Assembly: GCA_023265395.1 (NCBI GenBank)
Contig: JAHFTX010000003.1
Coordinates: 1-64,000, forward strand
Source: Thermoplasmata archaeon
GTDB taxonomy: Archaea > Thermoplasmatota > DTKX01 > JAHFTX01
Direction of reading: 5' to 3'
Length of the DNA stretch: 64,000 bases
Position 1 is the stretch's first letter; every line of letters begins with the position of its first letter. Shown one piece after another: positions 38,465 to 47,000 of this stretch. The notes under the pieces are model-generated. The model did no database searches. It was not told the DNA's origin and worked only from the letters and a program-made list of their open reading frames with translations. Made by a program: the position numbers and the translations under genes.

Positions 38465-38488
38465 GGTGGGGGCTTGATAGCCCCCACC
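38465..38488 (+). terminator. Perfect 10-bp hairpin, possible terminator or RNA element
   Basis: GGTGGGGGCT, loop TGAT, AGCCCCCACC: a perfect 10-bp stem 33 nt after the SPFH stop. No T-run follows, so intrinsic termination of the usual archaeal type is not assured. It may be an RNA-stability element. Confidence 0.45.
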
Positions 38489-38538
38489 GACATTGCCGGC
38501 TCGTGGTCAGACCCCCGCGTCAGCGCAGCGGCTCCCTC

Positions 38539-38838
38539 ATGAGCGGTCGGCCCACTTCTCCTGCCGTCGGTGGCGGACCCGTGCCCCCTCCGCTGCGACC
38601 GGGTGGGCACCAGCGCCCGACCCTCACCGTCCGTCTCGACCTGCAGAGCGGCCTGACGTTGTTGCGCAAGCTCTCCTCCGCCGACGCCCCAGGGATCGCC
38701 CTACGTGTCCAGCAGAACCTCTCCGATGTCGCCGCTGCCGAGCGCGACGTGACCCTCGAGCAGCTGATGGTCTTGGCGGAACGGGCGCACGACGAGCGTA
38801 GCCCCAAGGTGCGGACGACCCAACAGCGGCTGCCCTAG
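38539..38838 (+). CDS. Small conserved-looking hypothetical protein
   Basis: 99 aa from the ATG at 38539; an upstream extension in frame is possible. The N-terminal 30 residues are Pro/Gly-rich. The rest is a compact helical segment (LTLLRKLSSADAPGIALRV, then TLEQLMVLAERAHDE). The frame has the codon bias of neighbouring genes, and the ORF ends just before a promoter-like TTTTT block. Family unknown; a real gene is likely but not proven. Confidence 0.55.
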   Translation: MSGRPTSPAVGGGPVPPPLRPGGHQRPTLTVRLDLQSGLTLLRKLSSADAPGIALRVQQNLSDVAAAERDVTLEQLMVLAERAHDERSPKVRTTQQRLP

Positions 38839-38851
38839 GCGCCCGCGACCC

Positions 38852-38862
38852 AGCGGCTTTTT
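38852..38862 (+). promoter_or_regulatory. AT-rich block: promoter or terminator
   Basis: GGCTTTTTAGC follows the small gene by about 15 nt and precedes the ATG at 38896 by about 35-40 nt. T5 could end the upstream transcript, while TTTTTAG resembles an A-box for the next gene. The sequence does not separate the two. Confidence 0.35.
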
Positions 38863-38895
38863 AGCGGGCCCTGCCATGGGCGCTGCGGGTGCAGC

Positions 38896-40350
38896 ATGGC
38901 CAAGTCCATCATGGATTCGGTGGTCGAGGAACAGACCGAGCGTGACCGCGTCGAGGCGGCGCGCAACTCCTACGCCCAGCGCGTCGCCCAGTTTCGGCAG
39001 CGGGGATATGACGTCTCGCGGCTGGTCCGGGTGCTCGACAGCGACCCGATGGTCCGGGACCAGACCTTCGCGGCCTTCGAGAGCGATGTGCGCCAGCTCT
39101 ACGAGCTCAACCAGCGGCTCCATCGGCTGGATCTGCGCGATTTCGAGCACGCCTACCAGGACCTCTCCCCGGCCTTGGGCAACCCCGATCGTCTGCCCGA
39201 GGTGCGCACCCGCGTCGAGGCGCTCGAGCAGGCAGTCGCCCAGCGCGCCACCGCGGCGCGGGCCAACCTCGAGGCGCAGCAGAAGCTGGCCGCCGAGCAC
39301 GCGGACATCGCCCGGGCGATCGCGGACTTCCGGGCGCGCGGCTACATCACCACCCGGCTGGACACGGCCATGGGCGCCGGTGGTCCGCCCAAGGCGCGGG
39401 AGCTGCTGCCGGCCTTCAAGGCGGACCTGCAGCGCTGCTGGGAGCTCCTCGAGGAGCTCCGGCGCATCGACCTGGGCGCACGCACGAACGAGGCCACGGC
39501 CATCGCGACGATGTTGCGCGACCCCGACCGCCTGGCGGAGGCGAGCGCCGCGCTGAGTGCCCTCAAGGATGCGTTGACCAAGGAACGCGGTGCGGACAAG
39601 CTCTACCTGAGCCCCGACCAGCAGGTCGCGGCGGCCGCCATGGTCGCCGCCGCCAACCGCGTCGAGGCTGCCGAGGCCGCCGGCAACAGCGCTGAGGCAC
39701 AGCGCAACGCGGTGCTCAAGGCCAAGGTCTGGCTGGCGGAGTTGGCCAAGCACCAGCAGGGGTTCGGCCCCCAGTACTCTCCAGCCGGCTACTGGCTGGG
39801 CGACAAGCGCTGGACGGTGGTGACCAACGGCGAACGGCTCGAGGTGATCGGCAAGGCGCCCCTGAGCTTCCTCAAGGACCACCTGGTGGTCCGGACCAGC
39901 TGGGCCGATGCCTCCTACTTCGGGAGCGCCAAGGGGACCGAGACCTACCTGCAATGGGCAGCGCAACAGTACGCCAAGGATGGGCTCTACGGGGTCGAGT
40001 GCTTCGTCCTCGAGGGTGCCGCACCCGAGGTGGTCGGTTTCATCGAGAGATGGCAGAACCCAGCGCTCGCGGTCTTCCTCTACGACCAGCGGGCGGACAA
40101 GCTCCACGGCAATGGTTCTGACCTGCAGGCGGGGTACTTCCGCCCCTGGTTCATCCTCGACGCGACACCAACCACCCTCCAGGACCTGATCGCGAAGATC
40201 GAGGACAAGAATGGGATCTTCTACGAGAAGGATCTGAGTGAGAAGCTTGGGATGCGCGCCGACGAGGTACGCCGGATGCTCGGGGCCCTCGAGAAGGACC
40301 ATACGGTCTTCCAGGTCAGCCGGACCGACGGCAGTTGGTCCTTCGCGTAG
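38896..40350 (+). CDS. Coiled-coil protein with duplicated RGY motif and C-terminal winged helix
   Basis: 484 aa, soluble. Residues 1-240 are helical with an internal duplication: QFRQRGYDVSRLVRVLDSD (~31-50) and DFRARGYITTRLDTAMGAG (~143-162), each starting a ~110-residue helical unit. A mixed alpha/beta part (~290-420) resembles a small nuclease-like or sensor fold, with YGVECFVLEGAAPEVVGFI as its core. The C-terminus (~425-484: LQDLIAKIEDKNGIFYEKD, LSEKLGMRADEVRRML) is a winged helix typical of archaeal DNA-binding or ESCRT-II/adaptor-like proteins. I cannot name the family. It ends 59 nt from the converging Vps4-like gene. Confidence 0.7.
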   Translation: MAKSIMDSVVEEQTERDRVEAARNSYAQRVAQFRQRGYDVSRLVRVLDSDPMVRDQTFAAFESDVRQLYELNQRLHRLDLRDFEHAYQDLSPALGNPDRLPEVRTRVEALEQAVAQRATAARANLEAQQKLAAEHADIARAIADFRARGYITTRLDTAMGAGGPPKARELLPAFKADLQRCWELLEELRRIDLGARTNEATAIATMLRDPDRLAEASAALSALKDALTKERGADKLYLSPDQQVAAAAMVAAANRVEAAEAAGNSAEAQRNAVLKAKVWLAELAKHQQGFGPQYSPAGYWLGDKRWTVVTNGERLEVIGKAPLSFLKDHLVVRTSWADASYFGSAKGTETYLQWAAQQYAKDGLYGVECFVLEGAAPEVVGFIERWQNPALAVFLYDQRADKLHGNGSDLQAGYFRPWFILDATPTTLQDLIAKIEDKNGIFYEKDLSEKLGMRADEVRRMLGALEKDHTVFQVSRTDGSWSFA

Positions 40351-40409
40351 GCCGCTGCCCCGTGCGGACCAGTCGGTTCGGTCAGGGGCGAGGCGGGCCC
40401 GAGCGCGAG

Positions 40410-41561
40410 TTAGGCGAACTTGCGGCAGATCTTCAACAGCGGCGCGAAGAGGTCCTCCTCGCCGCTGCCCTCGATCTGGCGGATCGCCAGTCGAAACCAC
40501 GGAATGATCGAGCTGGTCCGCTGCGCCATGACCGTGGTGAAGTCGTCCTGGTTGATCAGCCGCGGTGGTCTGCCACTGAGCGCCTCCGTCAGCGGGATGT
40601 CCGCCGCCTCGGAGCACAGTTGCGCGATGTCGGCGGAGCTATACGCGTCCGTCGCCATCGCCAGCTTGGGGACGTCCAGCGTGGGATCGATGGGCCGGTC
40701 CTTGAGGTGAATCCGGAAGATCGCCTCCCGACTGGTGGCATCGGGTGGCGGGATCAGAATCAACTTGCTGAATCGTCCTGGCCTCCGCAGGGCGGGATCG
40801 ACGTCCCAGGGGGCGTTGGTGCCGCTGATGACGAGCACGCGCTCACGCGGTCCTTCGAAGCCGTCCATCTGGGTCAGGAACTCGTTGACGAGCCGTTTGG
40901 AGTATTCCGCTGCACCCTCGTCTCGTCGGCCGCCGAGCGCGTCGATCTCGTCGAAGAAGAGGATGCAGGGGGCGTTGGTCCCTGCGCTGTCGAAGGCTGC
41001 GCGCAGGTTCTGCTCGCTCTCGCCGAGGAACTTGCTGAGGATGTCGGAGATCTTGAGGTTGAGGAAGGAGACGTTGCACTCTCCGGCCGAGGCCTTGGCG
41101 ATGAAGGTCTTGCCGCAGCCCGGGGGACCGTAGAAGAGGATACCCTCGCCGCTCTTCTTGCCATACATCTTGTACAGCTCGGGATGCTCGAAGGGGTAGA
41201 CGATCGCCTTGCGGATCTCCTCCTTGACGTCATCGAGACCGCCGACGTCGGCGAAGCTGACCTTGGGCTTGGCGACCGGGACGACCTTGGAGGCGGAGGC
41301 CTCGCGGTCCTCCTGGGCCGACGCCGCGGCCGAGCGCTCGGGCTTGAGGGCCGTGGCCTTGCCAAAGAAGGTCTCGGCCATGCCCGCGCGGAACGCCTTC
41401 TCCTTGGGGTTGTCCGTCAGCTTGGAGGCCTCGAGGAACTTGCCCGAGGCCTCGAGGTAGAGCTTGCGCGCCCGCTTGGGGTCCTGCTCCTGCTCCTCGG
41501 CCTTGCGAGCGGCGCTGGCGAAGGCCTTGGCTTCGGCGACGAGGGAGTCGGCCTTCGCCAT
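40410..41561 (-). CDS. Vps4/CdvC-like AAA ATPase with N-terminal MIT-like domain
   Basis: 383 aa. Residues ~3-73 form three amphipathic helices (DSLVAEAKAFASAARKAEEQ, ARKLYLEASGKFLEASKL, EKAFRAGMAETFFGKATAL) matching the MIT pattern by which Vps4 binds ESCRT-III tails. The AAA module is complete: Walker A GPPGCGKT (145-152), Walker B ILFFDEIDAL (~200-209), the SRH with arginine finger in RRPGRFSK, and sensor-1 SGTNAP. Vps4/CdvC disassembles ESCRT-III polymers in eukaryotes and in TACK/Asgard archaea. Here it lies 55 nt downstream of an ESCRT-III-like gene on the same strand. An ordinary CDC48/PAN-type single-AAA protein is the alternative, but the MIT-like helices and the neighbour favour Vps4. 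Confidence 0.82.
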   Translation of the reverse strand: MAKADSLVAEAKAFASAARKAEEQEQDPKRARKLYLEASGKFLEASKLTDNPKEKAFRAGMAETFFGKATALKPERSAAASAQEDREASASKVVPVAKPKVSFADVGGLDDVKEEIRKAIVYPFEHPELYKMYGKKSGEGILFYGPPGCGKTFIAKASAGECNVSFLNLKISDILSKFLGESEQNLRAAFDSAGTNAPCILFFDEIDALGGRRDEGAAEYSKRLVNEFLTQMDGFEGPRERVLVISGTNAPWDVDPALRRPGRFSKLILIPPPDATSREAIFRIHLKDRPIDPTLDVPKLAMATDAYSSADIAQLCSEAADIPLTEALSGRPPRLINQDDFTTVMAQRTSSIIPWFRLAIRQIEGSGEEDLFAPLLKICRKFA

Positions 41562-41616
41562 TCTGTTGGCTCCTGCCGCCTCGGGACGGGTTCTGCTGCG
41601 ATTCGGGGAAGGTCGC

Positions 41617-42177
41617 CTAGGCGATCTCCCTCTCCTTGGCGAGCTTCTCCTCGAGCTTGGAGGAGCCAGTGGTCTCAGCCTGCAGCTCAGCCATCAGCTC
41701 CGCCTTGAGCGTCTCTTGGGACGAGGTGACCGACTGGTCGCCGGCGGTGATGCTCTCCATGGTGGTCGAGATCATCTCGGAAGCGGTGTTGACCTTCTCC
41801 ATGGAGGTGCGGATGTTGGTGACCGCCTGCTCCATCTGCTTGGTGTCGATGCCCAGCTGATCCTGGTACATCTTGAGGTCGCCCCCGATCTCGGCGACCT
41901 CCTTGAGCCCTTCTTGCATCTCGACGACATCGGACATGGTGTTGGACATCTCCACCATGCCGCCGATCGCCTGGACCTGGCCCTGCACCATCGCGAAGCG
42001 CTTGGAGGCGACCCGGAAACCCCGTTCGTCGCCATTGCGCAACGATTCCTTGGCCTCGAGCTTGGCCTTGTCCCCCTTCTCCTTGAGTTGCGCCTCGCGC
42101 TTCTCGAGGCGCTTGGAGGAGAGCGACAGCTTCGTCTTCAGTTCCGTCGGAGAGACTTTCTTCTTGAACAGCGACAT
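41617..42177 (-). CDS. ESCRT-III (Snf7/CdvB)-like filament protein
   Basis: 186 aa from the ATG at 42177 (MSLFKKKVSP). It is all-helical and charged, with the Snf7/CHMP plan: a long basic alpha1-alpha2 hairpin (residues ~12-75: KRLEKREAQLKEKGDKAKLE and RNGDERGFRVASKRFAMVQG), a second helical pair (~80-145: MSDVVEMQEGLKEVAEIGGD, MEQAVTNIRTSMEKVNTASE), an acidic linker, and a short C-terminal helix KLEEKLAKER resembling a MIM1 (LxxRLxxLK). N-terminal basic residues FKKK could contact membrane. ESCRT-III proteins polymerise and constrict membranes; Vps4 recycles them. An A-box lies at 42227-42233. PspA/Vipp1 is the related alternative, but the length, the MIM-like tail and the Vps4 neighbour point to ESCRT-III. 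Confidence 0.78.
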   Translation of the reverse strand: MSLFKKKVSPTELKTKLSLSSKRLEKREAQLKEKGDKAKLEAKESLRNGDERGFRVASKRFAMVQGQVQAIGGMVEMSNTMSDVVEMQEGLKEVAEIGGDLKMYQDQLGIDTKQMEQAVTNIRTSMEKVNTASEMISTTMESITAGDQSVTSSQETLKAELMAELQAETTGSSKLEEKLAKEREIA

Positions 42178-42225
42178 TGGAGACAACCCCCGCGTCGGTC
42201 AGTGGCGTCCCCAGGGGGACCGACC

Positions 42226-42234
42226 ACTTAAAGG
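42226..42234 (-). promoter_or_regulatory. A-box for the ESCRT-III-like/Vps4-like pair
   Basis: The minus strand reads CTTTAAGTGG about 50 nt before the ATG at 42177, giving a leader of some 25 nt. It lies in the 94-nt gap after the zinc-ribbon gene, so the ESCRT-III-Vps4 pair can be transcribed apart from it. Confidence 0.4.
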
Positions 42235-42271
42235 GAGCGGCGGGCAAGCCCACGCTGTTCGGCGGCCGCGC

Positions 42272-43486
42272 TCAGAAGCGGGTGTCCTGGACGACGCTGT
42301 CCCGCACATCGGTCTTCGAGCCGTCGACGTAGTCACCCTGGACATGGATGACCGGCGCCTCGTCGAGGTACTCCTTGATCGTCGTGCGCTTGTTGATCTG
42401 GTCCAGCAGGTGGTAATAGAAACCTGCCAGGTCGGCGTGCGAGGCGGCGTAGGCGCGCAGGATCAGCTTGGACTTGCGGGTGCCGCCGAGCACCTCGAGC
42501 TGCACGCCGACAGGTTCCCCGCTGGCGTCCTCGGCATAGAAGCGCGCAACGCCCCGGAAGAGGCGCTCGCCAGCGGTGACCTTGGGGGGCAGGCCGAAGA
42601 GCCGTTCGTCGGCGACGACGTCGCGCAGGATGTCGAAGAGGGCTTCGCCGGTGATGGGGATCTCCTCGGTGGTCTCCTCGACGAAGACGAGGCGCTCCAT
42701 GGCCGCACGCCACTTGGGCTCGTCGACCTCGCGCAACCGCAGGCTGGGCGCCTGCAGCAGCACGGTCAGCGGGTCGACGCGTACCTCCCGCGTGGCCTTG
42801 GCGGCGGTGTCGTAGTAGCTGAGCGTGCCTGAGAGGCGCACGGCCCCGACGGCACCCTTGGGGCGCGCGGCGAGCGTGAGCCGTTCGCTCTTGCCCGGCT
42901 CGAGCAGTGGCAGCTCGAGCCGCTCATGACTGAGCCGCAGGTGGTCCCCGCTGACCGAGGGCACCAGCACCAGCTTCGCCAGCGGCACCTCGGAGGTGTT
43001 GGTCAGCTCCAGGTGGTAGAGCAGGAGCGCGCGCTCGTAGGAGAGGTGTGGCCGTACGCTGAGGTTCCCCCCAGTGGAGGGGCGCGGGGGCGGATTCCCA
43101 CCAGCTGGTGGGGTACGCTGCCCTTGGGCACCCGCAGGAGCCTGCGCGGCTGCCTGGTGGCGCGCCGGCGGGCGCTGCTGACCAGGGGCGCCCAAGGCCC
43201 GGCGTGCGTCATCACCCAGGGACCTGGTGGCGTCGGCAATCCCATCGAGGACGCCCCTCTGGCGAGGCTGCTGCGCGTAGCTTGGGGCCTGAGCCGCCGC
43301 CTGGTAGCCACATCGGCAGTAGTAGCGGCGATAGCTCGCATCATAGCCCAGAGGCTGGCGACAGCGCGGACAGGGGTAGAGCGGTGGTGACAGCGGATGC
43401 GGCCCCCTTCGTGGTGCCCCTGGGGCTCCACCGCCGTGGCGATATACCCTTCGGAGAGCCGCGCGCGACGCTGCTGGGTGGCGCAT
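42272..43486 (-). CDS. Zinc-ribbon protein with appendage-like C-terminal domains
   Basis: 404 aa. Its ATG directly follows the gcvH stop (TGAATG). A zinc ribbon lies at residues 39-59 (CPRC...CRC: Cys39, 42, 57, 59). Residues ~62-135 are a Gln/Pro/Gly-rich linker. Residues ~140-262 form a beta-sandwich (LHYLELTNTSEVPLAKLVLV-like pattern, then RLELPLLEPGKSERLTL), resembling the Ig-like half of adaptor appendage domains. Residues ~268-404 form an alpha/beta 'platform'-like region (EEIPITGEALFDILRDVV, then SKLILRAYAASHADLAG). The bilobed order is like clathrin/coatomer appendages, but this is a structural guess. Position immediately before the ESCRT-III-like and Vps4-like genes suggests an adaptor or regulator of that system. 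Confidence 0.65.
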   Translation of the reverse strand: MRHPAASRAALRRVYRHGGGAPGAPRRGPHPLSPPLYPCPRCRQPLGYDASYRRYYCRCGYQAAAQAPSYAQQPRQRGVLDGIADATRSLGDDARRALGAPGQQRPPARHQAAAQAPAGAQGQRTPPAGGNPPPRPSTGGNLSVRPHLSYERALLLYHLELTNTSEVPLAKLVLVPSVSGDHLRLSHERLELPLLEPGKSERLTLAARPKGAVGAVRLSGTLSYYDTAAKATREVRVDPLTVLLQAPSLRLREVDEPKWRAAMERLVFVEETTEEIPITGEALFDILRDVVADERLFGLPPKVTAGERLFRGVARFYAEDASGEPVGVQLEVLGGTRKSKLILRAYAASHADLAGFYYHLLDQINKRTTIKEYLDEAPVIHVQGDYVDGSKTDVRDSVVQDTRF

Positions 43487-43927
43487 TCAGAGTTTGAGCT
43501 CGGCCTTCTTGGCCTGCATCGCGGCGACATAGGCGCGTGCATCGAGGAGCCCTGCCAGCGGGTCCTGTCCGCTTGGCCGCACCTTGAGCAGGAATCCTCG
43601 CGCGTAAGGCTCCTTGTTGATCGCCGCCGGGTCGCTCAGCACTGCCTCGTTGAGCGCCTCGACGCTTCCGGTGACGGGAGCGTAGAGCTTGCCCACCCAT
43701 TTGCCCGTCTCGACCTTGCCCATCGGACGGTCCTTGACGATCTCATCGCCCTCCTCGGGGAGGTCGACGTAGCTGATCTCTCCAGCTAGCTGCTGGGCAA
43801 AGTCGGTCAGCCCCACGAGGATCAGCGGCCCCTCGGCCCGCACCCAGGTGTGCTCCTTGTGGTAGCGCAGATTGTCAGGCGCGTCGTACTGCTGCCACTT
43901 GACCACGGGCGCACCTCGGTCGTCCAT
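43487..43927 (-). CDS. gcvH: Glycine cleavage system H-like lipoyl protein
   Basis: 146 aa. It has the biotinyl/lipoyl-domain hammerhead fold of GcvH: LRYHKEHTWVR, a GLTDFAQQLAGEISYVDLPEEG strand set, the lipoylated lysine in KVETGKWVGKLYAPVTG, and NEAVLSDPAAINKEPYARGF. In the glycine cleavage system it shuttles the aminomethyl group; GcvP, GcvT or a lipoate ligase are not in this window. An A-box at 43998-44005 lies about 50 nt before a probable leader. The stop codon touches the ATG of the zinc-ribbon gene, so the two should be co-translated; the reason for that pairing is unclear. Confidence 0.88.
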   Translation of the reverse strand: MDDRGAPVVKWQQYDAPDNLRYHKEHTWVRAEGPLILVGLTDFAQQLAGEISYVDLPEEGDEIVKDRPMGKVETGKWVGKLYAPVTGSVEALNEAVLSDPAAINKEPYARGFLLKVRPSGQDPLAGLLDARAYVAAMQAKKAELKL

Positions 43928-43996
43928 CGGCGCGAGGCCACTTGGTCCTTTGCACCGACCATCGAAGCCCCGTGCTCGCGCGGGCCCTACGAGTAC

Positions 43997-44005
43997 CTAT
44001 TTAAG
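43997..44005. promoter_or_regulatory. Bidirectional A-box between gcvH and the giant receptor gene
   Basis: CTATTTAAG reads as TTAAATAG on the minus strand, the same box as at 9540 and 26860. On the plus strand it can serve the receptor gene, with predicted transcription start near 44027. Confidence 0.5.
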
Positions 44006-44069
44006 CCGGGAGCCATTGGCTCGCACCGCGGGGCGAATGCGTGCGCCGTCCTGCCAGTTCTTGGAAGGG

Positions 44070-47000
44070 ATGGCCCGGTCGAGGGTGAGGATGCGACGGC
44101 GACAGATCGGCCGCTTGGGCTGCACGGCGGTCCTTCTGCTCCTGATCAGCAGCGTCGCGGCGCTCTTGCCAGCCCAAGGGCTCGATTCCTCCTCCTTCGA
44201 GGCCATCGAGAATCCCACCGGCGGCACATGGACTGCCGCGGCGACGATCGATGGGAACGAGGCGTTGATAGCGGATTCGGTTGGTTCTCTCGCGCGGTAC
44301 GACTTCTCGACGCGCACCCTGACCGCTAACGGGTCGATCCCCTCCCCCGTGGGGACTCAAGTGCTGGAGGTCGACGCCGAGCACGGCATCACCTTCGACC
44401 TCGCTGACGGCGGCACACTGTACCGGCGCAATGAGACCTCACCCACCTTCGTCCCGGTCACGCCTCCCATCTCGACCTTCCTCGGCGGCGTGGGGCTACG
44501 ACCTGGGAACGACCCATGGTTTGTCGGCAACGTCGGTGGCCTGCTATCATTCGACGCGACGACGGACACGTTCACCGCCTACAACTCTTCGACGCTAAGC
44601 GGCTACAACGACTCCCTTGCGATCGACAATACCTACAATTTCGTCGACATCGGCTGGCGCCCCACCGGCGACTACGCGCTGGTGTGCACCGCCGAGGGGC
44701 GTCTCTACAAGCTGACCCCCACCACCCTTGACGACCGCACCGCGCAGGTGGGCACTGCCGGCTACGGGCTGCGGGGCGTCACCTTCTCGGCCGATGGCTC
44801 GAAGGCGATAGTCTTCGGTTGGGGCGGACTGCTGCTCTGGGATCATGCCACCGACAATGGAACTTGGTTGCCTGCCACCGAAGGTCTCGACCTGCATTAC
44901 GCCGCGGCGACCTTCCTGGGAGGCTCCTCCTCGGAGGCCCTACTGGTAGCGAACTTCAATAATTGGCCGTGGGTGGGTCGCTGGACCTCCGCCATCGGCG
45001 TCGAGGCGCTGACGCCGCCAGGGCTGAGCGATGTCACGGGCGGTTTCGTCGGTCTTGCGGTCGATCCGACAGGGACCGACGGCGTCGCGGTGACCCAGAG
45101 CGGTGGGATGTTGGCCTTCCCCAACCGTCCACCGACCGTGCCCTCCCTCGAGGCAGCGACCGTCGACTACGTCTCGCCGACCTCGGTGGGTCTGGTCATG
45201 CCCTACATCGTCGACCCCGACATCGAACGCTACGACCTCTACTATGGCACCTCGCCCGGGGTCGTCCCCTCGGCAGCGACGTTGTGGGCCACTCAGGTGC
45301 AACTCTCCCTTACCTCCTACAACGGCAACGTCACTCACGGGGTCTACCAGACCTCGACCCAGGCCAACCTAGCAGACAGCACCCTCTACCACTGGCTCCT
45401 CGTCGCGGTCGACTCCGCCAACCAGACGGCTACCTCCGCGGAGCTGGCGCTGGGCACCACCGACGTGACCAACCCCCCCGTCCCGATTCCCATCGTCTCG
45501 GCCATCGGCTCGACCTCGGTCACGTTGAGCTGGTCTGCCTACGTCGGTTTCGCCTTCTCGAATTACGAGCTATTCCAATCGACCGAGCCGGCCTTCCTCC
45601 CAGACAGCGGGAACTCCATCTTCCTTACGACATCGATCGAGTCGACCACCTTCACCGACTCCGACCTTGAGGCGCTGACGACCTACTACTACCGACTGCG
45701 CGTCACCAACAGCTATGGCTACAGCAACACCACCGACTCGGTCAGTGCCACCACCGGCACCCCCTTCGTCACCCCCGTGACCCTGACCGTCGCTAGCATC
45801 GGCTTCAGCAGCGCGACGCTCAACTGGAACTCCTACACCGGTGAGTCCTTCCATCACTACGAGGCGTACCTGGGCACGCAGAGCGGGTTCTCCCCAGGAC
45901 CTACGACCAACATCAGCTCCTTGCTGAGCCAGCCCGACTACATCTACACCTCGACTCTCACCTTGGTCAACCTCACCCAGGGCACGACCTACTACGCGAT
46001 CATCCGCGTCGTCGCCATCGGGGGTTTCACCGGCGACTCGCTGGAGGCCCCCTTCACCTCCTACTCCACCACCAGCGGCACCGCCCCGACACCGTTGGTC
46101 GGCGAGGTCACCATCAACAGCATCTCGCTGGCATGGAACCCCTGGGACGGCGACCTGGCCGGGCAGGAGGTCGTCGATGTCCAATACAGCACGACGCCGG
46201 GCTTCACCCCTGGGCCGTCAACCTCCTGGGGCGTCTTCAACAGCTGGACCACCACGGCGACGATCACCGGGCTGACCCCGGCGACCTCCTACTCCATCCT
46301 GCTGCGCACGTCCTTCTTCGGCCAGTCCTTCATCGACAGCCCCCCGGTGAGCGTCACCACCTTGGTCAAGTCCCCGCCGCCGACGTTGGCGATCGTCTTC
46401 GACGACACGACCGGCTACATCAGCTGGGCCCAGCCAGATCTCGCCGACTTCAACCGCTACGAGCTGCACTTCAGCGCCACTTCGGGCTTCTCGCCGGACC
46501 CGGGTGGTGCCGACACGTTGCTCGAGGCGCAGACCTTCATCGGGACGACGAGCTTCTACCTCAATTCCTACCTCTCCCACTTCGTGGAGGGGGTCCCCTA
46601 CGTCGCCGTCGTGTTGCTGATCGACAACGACAACCTCGCCTCGGTCTCCAACGAGGTCGGCTTCAAGTATGACCCACCGCCGGCCCCTGTCTACAACCTG
46701 CACCTGGTGGTGGCCGGCGAGACCTTCCTGACGGTCGCCTGGGATCCCTACGCTCCCCCGACGGACTTCAAGGAGTTCGTCGTGCAGGTCCGCACCGACG
46801 TCACGGGCTCGCGCTGGGAGACCAAGAAGCACCTCTCCAACTCGACTGCCAATCAGATCAAGATCGAGCCCTTGGCCGCGGGCACCCGCTTCGTGGTGCG
46901 CGTGCTCGTCATCGACGCTGCGGAGCAGACGTCGGAGCTCAGCGCCACCTCCATCACGCTCGAGACCGAGTCGACCGACCTTTCCCAGTTGCAGGAGATC

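Noticed and set aside
41617-42177. PspA/Vipp1-type protein instead of ESCRT-III
   Set aside because: Related fold, but shorter than PspA (~220 aa), with a MIM-like tail and a Vps4-like neighbour; ESCRT-III-like is the better fit, though PspA-like cannot be fully excluded.
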